Shown here one piece after another: positions 33,395 through 41,698 of a stretch of DNA of 64,000 nt; position 1 is the stretch's first letter; each line of letters begins with the position of its first letter. Origin of the DNA: Thermanaerothrix sp034436175 (lineage in GTDB: Bacteria > Chloroflexota > Anaerolineae > Anaerolineales > Anaerolineaceae). The notes under the pieces were generated by a model. The model was not told the DNA's origin. It did no database searches and saw only the letters and a program-made list of their open reading frames with translations. A program made the translations under genes and the position numbers. The DNA lies in NCBI GenBank assembly GCA_964427505.1, contig CAYRUO010000005.1, positions 62,001 to 126,000 on the forward strand, given 5' to 3'.

Positions 33395-34114
33395 ATGCGC
33401 GCACTCAAAATTGTCGCCGAAGGGCTGACTGCTTCCTTTCGTTACCCCCACTTTATGATGGGTGTTCAACCAACTTTTGAGATGCCTCCGCCTGCCACTT
33501 TGTATGGGCATGTTGCCAGCGCATTGGGCGAGTGGTTCGACCCGCAGGGAGTGCGCTTTGCCGTGCGTTTTGAGTTCCGTCGTAGGCAAGCGGATATCGA
33601 GACCACTTATTTGCTTACCCCTGCTACTGGGAAGTTGCCAGGCGAGAAAACTGTACCTAAAGTCTTGGAAGGTAATCCCAATCCCTTCCATCGCGAGATT
33701 CTTTTCTTCCCTCGCTTAACGCTTTACCTGAATCGCCCGGAGTGGGCGGAGGCGTTCCTTCATCCGCGCTACGCAGTTTGTCTGGGGCGCTCTCAAGACC
33801 TTTTCAATTATCGCAGGGTTGAAGTGATTGAACTTCAACCTGCTGAACATGTGGTTCTGGAGCATACACTATTGCCCTATGCCTATGCGGCTTATACGGC
33901 GGCCGGGCAGGCGGTGCTTATGCCGCGCTTTCTGGATTACCAGAACAAGCGCTATCCTATCTTTGAACGTTATGTGGTCTTACATCGCCGCCTGCATACC
34001 CGTAATCTTATCCGTTACGAAGGGCAGCCAATGCTTGATCCATGGTGGGCTGATCCAACTGAGCCAGTAGGCGAGGGCGACTATTTGGGAGTGGTATGGC
34101 TTAAGTGGGTGTGA
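33395..34114 (+). CDS. cas5: Type I-B Cas5 (Cas5t)
   Basis: A 239-residue Cas5. MRALKIVAEGLTASFRYPHF followed by PTFEMPPPATLYGHVASALG is the Cas5 N-terminal signature, and LGRSQDLFNYRRVEVIEL the second conserved block. Cas5 caps the 5' handle of the crRNA. It carries no obvious catalytic role here because a separate cas6 is present. The ATG at 33395 is 11 bases after the cas7 stop, with AAGGGG upstream. Confidence 0.92.
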   Translation: MRALKIVAEGLTASFRYPHFMMGVQPTFEMPPPATLYGHVASALGEWFDPQGVRFAVRFEFRRRQADIETTYLLTPATGKLPGEKTVPKVLEGNPNPFHREILFFPRLTLYLNRPEWAEAFLHPRYAVCLGRSQDLFNYRRVEVIELQPAEHVVLEHTLLPYAYAAYTAAGQAVLMPRFLDYQNKRYPIFERYVVLHRRLHTRNLIRYEGQPMLDPWWADPTEPVGEGDYLGVVWLKWV

Positions 34115-34118
34115 ATAG

Positions 34119-36506
34119 ATGAGTTCTGGTATTCCTTGTATGCCACAAGGTTTGGGACACTTGTGGGCAAAGAGTCCGCGTTCTGGGTCTGATTCTCCCC
34201 AGACTCTTGTAGAACACACATGGGAGGCGCTGATGCGTTTGAGCGATTTGGCGCATCAGCGCCCCGATTTGCCTGACCTCAGCGAGCAGCCGCGCCTGTG
34301 GCACTTGCTCTTCTGGGCAATCTTCTTGCACGATTGGGGCAAAGCTGCACAGGGCTTTCAGCGTTTGTTGCGCGGTAAAGAGCGCCGCTGGCCATTCCGT
34401 CATGAGATCCTTTCATTAGCGTTTGTGGACTGGGTTGCCGCTGATCTTTCCTGTGAAGAAGTAACCTTTCTGGTGGCAGCAATTGCCACTCATCACAAAG
34501 ATTTTGATGAAATTGAAGGTTACCTTGATGAGCAAGAACCCGACCTTGACCCGATAAACGCTATGCTGGTAGAACTCTCTCGTGAGGATGTTGTCTCTCT
34601 TTACCGCTGGATTGAAACCTGCGCTGGGCCCTGGATGGATGCGCTGGATATGTGTTCTTTAGGGGTGCTGTGCCCTACCTTGCCCCCATTGGAACAAGCC
34701 CTTGATGTCCTCACTCCGCAGGTTGTTCGTCGCCATTTACGCCACTTGGAACGAATGTTGCGAGAATGGGAAGAGGAGTTTTCGCCTGCAACAACCCAGC
34801 GACCAGGCGTTTTTCTACGGGGACTAGTTTTACAATCCGACCATCTGGCCTCGGCAGGGTGGGGGGCGCTGCCACAACCTCACTTTTCTGGTAAGGCAAT
34901 ATTGCAAACGCTGGCTTTGCCATATCGCCGTCTGTACGCGCATCAGCGCATTGCTTCTCGTACCCGTGGGCATGCCATTTTGCTGGCGCCTACCGGAACT
35001 GGCAAAACCGAGGCTGCCCTGCTGTGGGCGGTGAATCAGCGCTTGCCACGCTTGTTCTATACCTTGCCTTACCAAGCCAGTATGAATGCCATGTTCGACC
35101 GCCTAACGCGTATCTTCCCCGGACAGGTTGGGCTTTTGCACGGACGTAGTACCATGGCCCAGTTTCAGCGTCTGATGGAACAATCCTATACCCCTGGGGA
35201 AGCGACGAAGTTGGCACGCTTATTTCGGAACCGTGCAGGGTTGGCATACTACCCAGTGCGCGTCTTCAGCCCCTATCAACTGCTCAAAGCGGCTTTTCAA
35301 CTTAAGGGTCATGAAGCCTTGATGAGCGATTTTTCGGAAGCGGCGTTTATCTTTGATGAGATCCATGCTTATGAACCAGCCCGTTTGGCAATGATCGTCG
35401 CTACCATAGAGTATCTAGCACGCTACTATGGGGCGCGTTTTCTGGTCATGTCGGCGACTTTGCCTGCGCCTATCCGTGGAGTGCTTGAAGACGTGTTAGG
35501 TCAAGTTACCCCCATCTATGCTTCCCAACGTTTGCTGGCAGGGTTGCGCCGTCACCGCCTCCTCTTGGCGGAGGGAGACTTGTTAGAAGAGAGCAACTTG
35601 CGTCGAGCACTGGAAGAAGCTCGGCAGGGACGGCGAGTGCTGATAGTGTGCAACACAGTGCGCCGTGCTCAGCAAGTCTGGCTGTGGATGCGTGAGCATC
35701 TTACCCCTGAAATTCCCCTTTTCTTGCTCCATGGGCGCTTTACCGGTCGCGACCGTGCGCGCAAAGAGCGTGAGATGCTTCGGGCGGCAGGATTGAACCC
35801 AGCAGAACACCGTCCATTGGTGGTTGTGGCCACACAGGTGGTAGAAGTAAGCCTTAACCTCGATCTCGATGTTCTCTTTTCTGATCCTGCGCCGCTGGAG
35901 GCCTTGCTCCAGCGTATAGGGCGCGTCAATCGTCTAGGTAGGCGGGAACTATCGCCCGTCTATATCTTTCTTGGCGTAGATAAGGTTTTCCAGCGCGTTT
36001 ATCGTCCCATTGAACAAGTCAATCGTACCTTGGAAGTGCTGAAAGAACATTTTGCTGTATCTCACGGGAAAGGCGTGGTGCTGGATGAGCGTTTTCTTCC
36101 CCAATGGCTGGATGATGTCTACACCAGCGAGGTGCTCACTTTGTGGCAAAGTGCCTTTGAGAGCGCCCGTACCGATTTCGAACGCAGTTTTTTGCGGGTG
36201 CTTCAACCTTTTCGCTCCAACCCAGCGTTGGCAGATCAGTTTCACCACTTATTTGATGGCACTGAGGTCTTACCTGAATCGTTATACGATGAATATTTGC
36301 AGTTGCATGACAGTGAGCGTGCGCTTGAGGCCGATTCGTTGCTTGTACCGCTTTCCTGGGGGTTGCGTGCGATGCTTGCCCAACGGGGACAATTACGTGC
36401 GGGAAGCCGCGATTTCCCCGATGTGGTTTCTGTTCCCTATGATGATGAACGGGGCTTGAACCTTGATATCCTACCAGACTCTCAATCTCTGGAGGCTCCT
36501 GATTGA
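34119..36506 (+). CDS. cas3: Type I Cas3 helicase-nuclease
   Basis: A 795-residue Cas3 with both activities. The N-terminal HD nuclease has His71-Asp72 (FLHDWGKAAQGFQ), a further RHEILS His and the THHKD block. The SF2 helicase has Walker A APTGTGKTE near 290, the DEIH box at 413 (FIFDEIHAYEP), motif III VMSATLPA and motif VI LLQRIGRVNR. It degrades DNA once recruited by Cascade. It starts 4 bases after cas5, and its stop overlaps the cas6 ATG. All catalytic motifs are intact. Confidence 0.95.
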   Translation: MSSGIPCMPQGLGHLWAKSPRSGSDSPQTLVEHTWEALMRLSDLAHQRPDLPDLSEQPRLWHLLFWAIFLHDWGKAAQGFQRLLRGKERRWPFRHEILSLAFVDWVAADLSCEEVTFLVAAIATHHKDFDEIEGYLDEQEPDLDPINAMLVELSREDVVSLYRWIETCAGPWMDALDMCSLGVLCPTLPPLEQALDVLTPQVVRRHLRHLERMLREWEEEFSPATTQRPGVFLRGLVLQSDHLASAGWGALPQPHFSGKAILQTLALPYRRLYAHQRIASRTRGHAILLAPTGTGKTEAALLWAVNQRLPRLFYTLPYQASMNAMFDRLTRIFPGQVGLLHGRSTMAQFQRLMEQSYTPGEATKLARLFRNRAGLAYYPVRVFSPYQLLKAAFQLKGHEALMSDFSEAAFIFDEIHAYEPARLAMIVATIEYLARYYGARFLVMSATLPAPIRGVLEDVLGQVTPIYASQRLLAGLRRHRLLLAEGDLLEESNLRRALEEARQGRRVLIVCNTVRRAQQVWLWMREHLTPEIPLFLLHGRFTGRDRARKEREMLRAAGLNPAEHRPLVVVATQVVEVSLNLDLDVLFSDPAPLEALLQRIGRVNRLGRRELSPVYIFLGVDKVFQRVYRPIEQVNRTLEVLKEHFAVSHGKGVVLDERFLPQWLDDVYTSEVLTLWQSAFESARTDFERSFLRVLQPFRSNPALADQFHHLFDGTEVLPESLYDEYLQLHDSERALEADSLLVPLSWGLRAMLAQRGQLRAGSRDFPDVVSVPYDDERGLNLDILPDSQSLEAPD

Positions 36507-37492
36507 TGACGGATTTTCCTCTTACGCTGACCCGTTTACGCTTTGAATGTGTGGCCGAGACCCCGCTTCGCTTGGGCGGTGTACGGGCCGGTAATAACCT
36601 GCGTGGCGCCTTAGTAGATGTCATGCGCCGTGCTACTTGTCCTTATAGCGTACCGGCGGTGGCAGGAGTATCGTCGGTACCTGATCCCGAACATGTCGCA
36701 ATTTGTCCGGTATGTTGGTTAGTGGCTGCTAACGAAAAACCCGGGGTAGAACGGCGAGGTTACGTACTTACACCGCCTCTTTACCTTCCTGAGACCCTAG
36801 CGCCGGGTCAGCGTTTTACCTTCCATCTCACTTTGGTGGGCGAAGCCCAGCGCTACTTGCCTTACTTCGTCCTGGCTGTACCTGAGATGGGAAGCATTGG
36901 GGTCGGGTCTAAGCGTGGACGATTTAGACTGCGACGCATTGTCTCTGAAACTCTAAATGGCATTGAAGAGGAAGTACTTGCCGAGGGCGAAACGGTAATC
37001 CACCCTCCTAGGTATTCGATAACCCATGCCGATGTTATGGAGCGCGTTGACCGCGCGTTGCAAACCTGGCGAGGTCAGGGGATTCGTGAACTCAATGTGG
37101 TTTTTCTGACCCCATTGCGCCTGGTCTGGAACGATCATTTGGTTAAGACCCCCGATTTTGCAATTTTCTTTGCCCGTATGTTGGAACGCCTGGATGAATT
37201 GGCGATCCAGTTCTCCGGAAGTGAAAGGCGTCCTTATGAGGAACGCATTCATCTCCAAGATCTTGCTTTGCAGGTACGTATGATTGAAAATGATACCCAT
37301 TGGATTGAGGTGGCCAGTGGTTCTAGCCGCACCGGGCGTCCTACATGGATTAGCGGCCTGATTGGAACGGCGCGCTATGGTGCGCCAATTGAAGTATGGC
37401 GCGAACTTTTGCCCTGGTTAATCTGGGGCGAAATGGTGCAAGTGGGTAAAGATACTGTAAAGGGTAATGGGGTTTTCCGATTGGTGATTTAA
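36506..37492 (+). CDS. cas6: CRISPR RNA endonuclease Cas6
   Basis: A 328-residue Cas6-class RAMP protein. The N-terminal LRGALVDVMRRATCP and CPVCWLVAAN segments include a Cys pair. The C-terminal part has IHPPRYSITHADV, VVFLTPLRLVW and the glycine-rich KDTVKGNGVFRL. It should cut the repeat transcripts for both the type I-B and III-B complexes, as it is the only Cas6 in the locus. The ATG at 36506 follows GGAGG and overlaps the cas3 stop. Confidence 0.85.
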   Translation: MTDFPLTLTRLRFECVAETPLRLGGVRAGNNLRGALVDVMRRATCPYSVPAVAGVSSVPDPEHVAICPVCWLVAANEKPGVERRGYVLTPPLYLPETLAPGQRFTFHLTLVGEAQRYLPYFVLAVPEMGSIGVGSKRGRFRLRRIVSETLNGIEEEVLAEGETVIHPPRYSITHADVMERVDRALQTWRGQGIRELNVVFLTPLRLVWNDHLVKTPDFAIFFARMLERLDELAIQFSGSERRPYEERIHLQDLALQVRMIENDTHWIEVASGSSRTGRPTWISGLIGTARYGAPIEVWRELLPWLIWGEMVQVGKDTVKGNGVFRLVI

Positions 37493-37516
37493 AGTCTGGG
37501 CAGAGGAGGTAGGGGG

Positions 37517-38566
37517 ATGGCAATTATTCAGCATCTGATTGTAGATGAATATGGGGCTTTTATCGGAAAACACAGCGAACGCTTGATCGTCTTCAAGGGC
37601 GATGAAAAGCGTCTTCAAGCCCCTTTGCTCCATCTGGAATCGGTTGTTATCGCTAATCAAGGCGTCAGTATTAGTGCGGATGCGGTTTTAGCATGTACGG
37701 AGCGCGGTATTCCCATCTACTTTCTCAATTCGATGGGCGAGCCTTATGCCAGTCTATATAGCGCCGGCCTGACCGGCACAATAGCCACTCGGCGAGCCCA
37801 ATTGGAGGCTTACCGTGATCACCGCGGGCTAGATCTGGTCATCGCGCTTGCCATGGGCAAGATCCAGAGCCAAGCCAACTTTTTGAAGTATATGAGCAAG
37901 TATCGAAAAGAGAGTGATCCGACTCTATATGAAGTATTGCGTCTCGATGCGGCTGAGATTCTGGATGAACGGATCAAGTTAGAACGCCTAACCCGCGCCT
38001 CTGACCGTCAAGAGGGGAAACGCTCTCTTGAAGAACTACGCCAGGTGATTATGGGGATAGAAGGACGTGCGGCGCAGCGCTACTGGGAGGCGATTCGTCG
38101 CACTGTACCGGAAAAATATGGGTTCCCCGGGAGAGAAGGACGGGGAGCAACCGATCCTATCAATGCAGCACTCAATTATGGCTATGGCATTCTCTATGGT
38201 CAGGTCGAGCGGGCTATTGTTTTGGCAGGTTTGGACCCCTACGCTGGTTTTCTTCATGTTGATCGTCCGGGCAAACCCAGCCTCACCTTGGACTTTATTG
38301 AGGAATTTCGTCCCATGGTGGTAGATCGCACAATTATTGGATTGGCCAATAAAGGTGTGGAATTTGCTCAGGACGACAAAAATCTATTAACCCCAGAGAC
38401 CCGTCGTATGGTTGCCGAGCGAGTGCTGGAGCGGTTAGATACGCCTATTCCTTTTGAGGGAAAACGCTATCCCATACGCGCTATTATTCAAATGCAGGCG
38501 CGTCACATGGCCACATTCCTCCGTGGCGAGCGAGAAATTTATCAGCCTTCTGCATTGCCATGGTAA
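37517..38566 (+). CDS. cas1: CRISPR integrase Cas1
   Basis: A 349-residue Cas1. The metal ligands are recognisable: a Glu in GIEGRAAQRYW, a His in YAGFLHVDRPGK and an acidic residue in LDFIEEFRP. The N-terminal beta domain (HLIVDEYGAFIGKHSERL) and the tail are complete. Cas1 and Cas2 insert new spacers. A strong AGGAGGT site precedes the ATG. Only one adaptation module serves both effector types in this locus. Confidence 0.95.
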   Translation: MAIIQHLIVDEYGAFIGKHSERLIVFKGDEKRLQAPLLHLESVVIANQGVSISADAVLACTERGIPIYFLNSMGEPYASLYSAGLTGTIATRRAQLEAYRDHRGLDLVIALAMGKIQSQANFLKYMSKYRKESDPTLYEVLRLDAAEILDERIKLERLTRASDRQEGKRSLEELRQVIMGIEGRAAQRYWEAIRRTVPEKYGFPGREGRGATDPINAALNYGYGILYGQVERAIVLAGLDPYAGFLHVDRPGKPSLTLDFIEEFRPMVVDRTIIGLANKGVEFAQDDKNLLTPETRRMVAERVLERLDTPIPFEGKRYPIRAIIQMQARHMATFLRGEREIYQPSALPW

Positions 38567-38574
38567 GGGAAATT

Positions 38575-38847
38575 ATGAGTGTAGAAAAAGTGCCGAACGT
38601 GATCCTTGTGTATGATATTGTGGATGACCGGAAACGAGCCAAAATTGCGGATGCCTGTTTGGATTATGGATTGGATCGTATCCAATTTAGCGCCTTTGTA
38701 GGGTGGTTGGTTCCAAGTAAGCAGCAAGAACTTATGGTCAAGATCAAGCGCATTCTGGGCAAAAGTCCTGGGAATGTGCAACTTGTCCCCATTTGTGCTG
38801 AGGACTGGAATAAGCGCAAGGTTATTGACCAGAAAGAGAAGGCTTGA
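38575..38847 (+). CDS. cas2: CRISPR adaptation protein Cas2
   Basis: A 90-residue Cas2 with the ferredoxin-like core: NVILVYDIVDDRKRAKIADA, GLDRIQFSAFVGWL and VQLVPICAEDW. The ATG at 38575 has TAAGGGA just upstream; an in-frame ATG at 38560 lies inside cas1. Its stop is 1 base before the cas4 ATG. Confidence 0.94.
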   Translation: MSVEKVPNVILVYDIVDDRKRAKIADACLDYGLDRIQFSAFVGWLVPSKQQELMVKIKRILGKSPGNVQLVPICAEDWNKRKVIDQKEKA

Positions 38848-38848
38848 C

Positions 38849-39460
38849 ATGCTGGACCTAGATGATGAGGTCTATGAATATCCTTTTCGTGTTACGGATC
38901 TAAAACAATGGGTGTATTGTCATCGAATACTCTATTTTCTGGTTTGCCTACCTGACGTGCGTCCACGCACTTATCTGATGGAGGTTGGAAAGGAAGCGGG
39001 CGAAGAGGAGGAGACCCGAGAGGTTCGTCGCTCCCTGCGCTTATATGGGCTGGTAGAAGGTAGGCGGGAGTTTAATGTAACATTACGTTCAGCCCGATGG
39101 GGCTTGCGCGGCACCGTGGATTTGGTGATCTGGGTGGATGAACCTACCCCTGGAGAAGTCATACCTGTGGATTTTAAGTTTTCCCATCACAGTGGTGAAC
39201 ATTTCAGGCTCCAATTGATGGCCTATGGCTTGTTGCTTGAGGAATTTAGTGGCAAGCCGGCGCGGCGTGGCTTTCTGTATGAGATCCCACTGCGTCGAGC
39301 GGTAGAGGTGCCGTTTACGGCAGCATTGCGAGCAAAGCTACACACTACTCTGGAATCTATGAAGACAATGCTAGAAAGTGAACAAATGCCGGCACCAACC
39401 TCGCAACGCACGCGGTGCGCAGGTTGTGAGTTCCGTCGTTTTTGCAATGATGTGATGTAA
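38849..39460 (+). CDS. cas4: CRISPR adaptation nuclease Cas4
   Basis: A 203-residue RecB-like exonuclease with an iron-sulfur cluster. One Cys lies in WVYCHRI and three at the C-terminus in CAGCEFRRFC. The nuclease core has GTVDLVIWVD and VIPVDFKFS, and the QLMAYGLLLEE helix. Cas4 trims prespacers and selects the PAM. It is the last gene of the cas operon; no terminator or repeat array follows in the 100 bases before the next gene. Confidence 0.93.
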   Translation: MLDLDDEVYEYPFRVTDLKQWVYCHRILYFLVCLPDVRPRTYLMEVGKEAGEEEETREVRRSLRLYGLVEGRREFNVTLRSARWGLRGTVDLVIWVDEPTPGEVIPVDFKFSHHSGEHFRLQLMAYGLLLEEFSGKPARRGFLYEIPLRRAVEVPFTAALRAKLHTTLESMKTMLESEQMPAPTSQRTRCAGCEFRRFCNDVM

Positions 39461-39563
39461 GCAAAATAAGCCTTCTTCTTCTCTTCACAACAGTAAGATT
39501 TCCCTCTACGCTAAATTGCTTATATCCATATACGGGGATTGACGCTTGGGTAAGGAGCGCACA

Positions 39564-39950
39564 ATGGGTACACTGAGCGTGAGTGTGGCGATGAGTGCGT
39601 TAATCCCGATTCTGAAACTTGACCTTTCCTGTACCCAGGCTGCGGCGTGGGTCATTGAATGTTTGACCCAGGCGAACTTGAGCGTAATTCGAACTTTTAA
39701 TATGCAATGGCTTCCAAGCGAGGATGATTCCCAAGTGGAGGATGCTGGTCAGGAAGCCGATGTTGGCCATCGAGTAATCATCTTGCTGGTTCGGCAAGGA
39801 AGCGCATGGGCTACGTTGCTGCTCTTTGGCGAGGACGGTCACACCTGGGTTTCAATTTCGAAGCCATCGGCAACCCCGGAAAATATTAACCTCGCTGCAC
39901 TGATTCAGTCTGCTCTCCAATCCGAGATTGAGGTTCAAAGCAATGGGTGA
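39564..39950 (+). CDS. Hypothetical protein
   Basis: A 128-residue acidic protein that I do not recognise. It has no signal peptide or clear membrane helix, although the start is hydrophobic (LSVSVAMSALIPIL). The middle is acidic (SEDDSQVEDAGQEADV), followed by a beta-like stretch VIILLVRQGSAWATLLLFGE. TAAGGAG precedes the ATG at 39564. It may belong to the cas transcription unit or start its own; the composition does not suggest a nuclease. Confidence 0.6.
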   Translation: MGTLSVSVAMSALIPILKLDLSCTQAAAWVIECLTQANLSVIRTFNMQWLPSEDDSQVEDAGQEADVGHRVIILLVRQGSAWATLLLFGEDGHTWVSISKPSATPENINLAALIQSALQSEIEVQSNG

Positions 39951-40061
39951 ATGACTTTTCAAGATTCATCACCTTATTAAAGATGATATTTAGTTCTACT
40001 AGCGAACTGATATATGCCATTTCTGGGTATAGATGCCTTTTCAGATTCGTGGAGGTTTAAA

Positions 40062-40430
40062 ATGCGAAGAGAAAATGAGTGGGTTCTTGTGCTGGTCACC
40101 TTGATTCTGGTGTTGGGGGTGATGACCTTGGCTTTATTTTGGGGGTGGGGAGTGCGCGGTGGATGTTGTAGTGGATGGTGGCCTTGGGGGATGATGGGAC
40201 ATGGGATGATGACATGGGGATTCACCCCGTGGGGATGGTGGGGATTGTTTCTTATGCTTCTGGTGCCCTTGGGCGTATTGACCTTGGGGATACTTGCTGT
40301 CATTTGGGTTCTACGCGGATTATCCCAATCCACCGGAAATACTCCTGGATTGCGCTGCCCTGCTTGCCAGCGGTCGGTACAACGTGATTGGACACATTGT
40401 CCTCATTGTGGCGCGTCGCTTGAGCACTAA
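40062..40430 (+). CDS. Two-helix membrane protein with Cys/Met/His-rich loop and zinc ribbon
   Basis: A 122-residue membrane protein. Two hydrophobic helices (about 8-28 and 60-85) flank a loop rich in Cys, Trp, Met, His and Gly (GGCCSGWWPWGMMGHGMM) that looks suited to soft metals such as copper. The C-terminus carries a zinc-ribbon with two CxxC pairs (CPACQ, CPHCG). GGAGGT precedes the ATG at 40062. Next to it are a selenoprotein candidate and, further on, CuA-type genes, so a role in metal handling or redox sensing is plausible but unproven. Confidence 0.7.
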   Translation: MRRENEWVLVLVTLILVLGVMTLALFWGWGVRGGCCSGWWPWGMMGHGMMTWGFTPWGWWGLFLMLLVPLGVLTLGILAVIWVLRGLSQSTGNTPGLRCPACQRSVQRDWTHCPHCGASLEH

Positions 40431-40457
40431 TCACAATCCAAATCGGAGCAAAAAGGA

Positions 40458-40934
40458 ATGAGTAAACGGCTTCACAAACCACGTCAATCACGTCCGAGAA
40501 ATCGAAAGTTTCCTGTTTATGCCTATTTGCTGATAGGAGGGGGGCTTTTATTGATCTTGGGATTGATATTGGGCACAAGGGCGAGTAGTGATAAGGGCAC
40601 ACCTGCTTTAAAAGTTGATCAATCTCAAATAGATCTTGGCACTGTGAAGTTAGGCACCCCACTTACATTTGAGGTTAAGGTTACTAATACCGGCGATGGA
40701 ATTTTGAGATTTAAGGAGAAACCTTATATCGAAGTTCTGGAGGGGTGTTGACCGCCGGCTCTGACCATCGGTTCGATGGTCCTCAAGCCGGGTGAAAGCA
40801 CCGTGATCCGATCTGGTGTTTTCATGATGCACAAAGGGATGGAAGGCCCTCACGATTTCGCCGTGCATCTGAAAACGAACGATTCTAAGCAACCCGATGT
40901 TGTGGTTCATGTCCTTTCGAATTGGGTGCCCTAG
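40458..40934 (+). CDS. Membrane-anchored selenoprotein candidate (GC-U-PP motif), read through TGA at 40749
   Basis: A 158-residue frame interrupted by one TGA as codon 98. After a basic start, residues 20-42 form a membrane helix (PVYAYLLIGGGLLLILGLIL), followed by an Ig/DUF1573-like domain (IDLGTVKLGTPLTFEVKVTN). The TGA lies in EGC-U-PP. Past it the same frame continues in the same domain style (LKPGESTVIRSGVFMMHKGM, then LSNWVP) to TAG at 40932. From memory, relatives have Cys at this site (GCCPP). A SECIS-like hairpin starts 3 bases after the TGA. Sec would pair with the preceding Cys, giving a selenylsulfide or a metal ligand. A nonsense mutation is the alternative. Confidence 0.78.
40749..40791 (+). 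promoter_or_regulatory. Bacterial SECIS-like element after the TGA codon
   Basis: TGA at 40749-40751 is followed by a two-part stem. The lower arm is CCGGCT (40755-40760) with AGCCGG (40786-40791). The upper arm is GACCATCG (40763-40770) with CGATGGTC (40774-40781), closed by a GTT loop whose first base is G. All 14 pairs are Watson-Crick. The loop starts 19 bases after the TGA, within the known range for bacterial SECIS elements, and a G at the start of the apical loop is their key feature. Confidence 0.75.
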
Positions 40935-40967
40935 ACTTGGAGAGGATTTTGGTCTGGTTGAACAGGT

Positions 40968-41636
40968 ATGACCGAGGTGCACCGACGGCATATTGTGTTG
41001 CTTTGCCTCTGGGTGGGATATGGCGGATGGGTTGTGATGCCCTTCCTGGCACCCATCTCGATGCACTTGGGGCAAACTGAATTAGCCGGGTTAATCTATA
41101 AGATTTATTCATTCTTTTGTCATCAGTTACCCCAACGATCCTTTTTCTTGTTCGGGGTTAAACCGATGTACAACCTGGTGGAGATTCAAACAGCCTGGAG
41201 ACCAACTATGGATCCGCTTGTGTTACGTCAGTTTATAGGAAACCCGGTTATGGGGTGGAAGGTGGCCTGGTCGGATCGTATGGTTTCGTTCTACACCAGT
41301 ATTTGGGTTTCTACCATCTTACGATGGTTTTGGTGGCCGGGTTCTTATAAGAACTCCAAACGCACGGCTCTACTCTTTCTCTTACCTATGGCTGTGGATG
41401 GTTTTTCTCATCTGATTAGCGATTTGTCCGGCATTGGTCAGGGTTTTCGGGCCAACAACGCGTGGTTGGTTGCCTTGACCGGTAACGCGCTTCCATCCTG
41501 GTTTTATGCCGGAGATACCCTGGGTTCGTTCAACTTCTGGATGCGGTTGCTTACCGGTTTATTGGCAGGATGGGGGATAGCAGGCTTAGTGGTGTATTAT
41601 TGCAGAGAGTATCCCGGCTCTTTGACCGAGCCCTGA
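40968..41636 (+). CDS. DUF2085 integral membrane protein
   Basis: A 222-residue membrane protein with about five hydrophobic helices. The family motif IYSFFCHQLPQRSFFLFG lies in the first third. A later DGFSHLISDLSGIGQGFR segment is also typical, with conserved charged residues between helices. The function of DUF2085 proteins is unknown. It starts 33 bases after the selenoprotein stop and ends about 60 bases before a regulator gene. Confidence 0.8.
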   Translation: MTEVHRRHIVLLCLWVGYGGWVVMPFLAPISMHLGQTELAGLIYKIYSFFCHQLPQRSFFLFGVKPMYNLVEIQTAWRPTMDPLVLRQFIGNPVMGWKVAWSDRMVSFYTSIWVSTILRWFWWPGSYKNSKRTALLFLLPMAVDGFSHLISDLSGIGQGFRANNAWLVALTGNALPSWFYAGDTLGSFNFWMRLLTGLLAGWGIAGLVVYYCREYPGSLTEP

Positions 41637-41660
41637 ACGATTTTGTTATAGAGAGTAGGC

Positions 41661-41666
41661 TATAAT
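41661..41666 (+). promoter_or_regulatory. -10 hexamer candidate for the NarL-type pair
   Basis: A perfect TATAAT 33 bases before the ATG at 41699. No good -35 hexamer is present at normal spacing, so this promoter may need an activator or be used weakly. Confidence 0.4.
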
Positions 41667-41698
41667 CAAACATCATATTGGTGAGAGTTGTGGAAATT

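Noticed and set aside
40458..40751. A complete short protein ending at the TGA, or a pseudogene
   Set aside because: The frame continues with coherent domain sequence for 60 codons and a hairpin of SECIS type follows the TGA, so read-through is more likely; the alternative is recorded in the entry.
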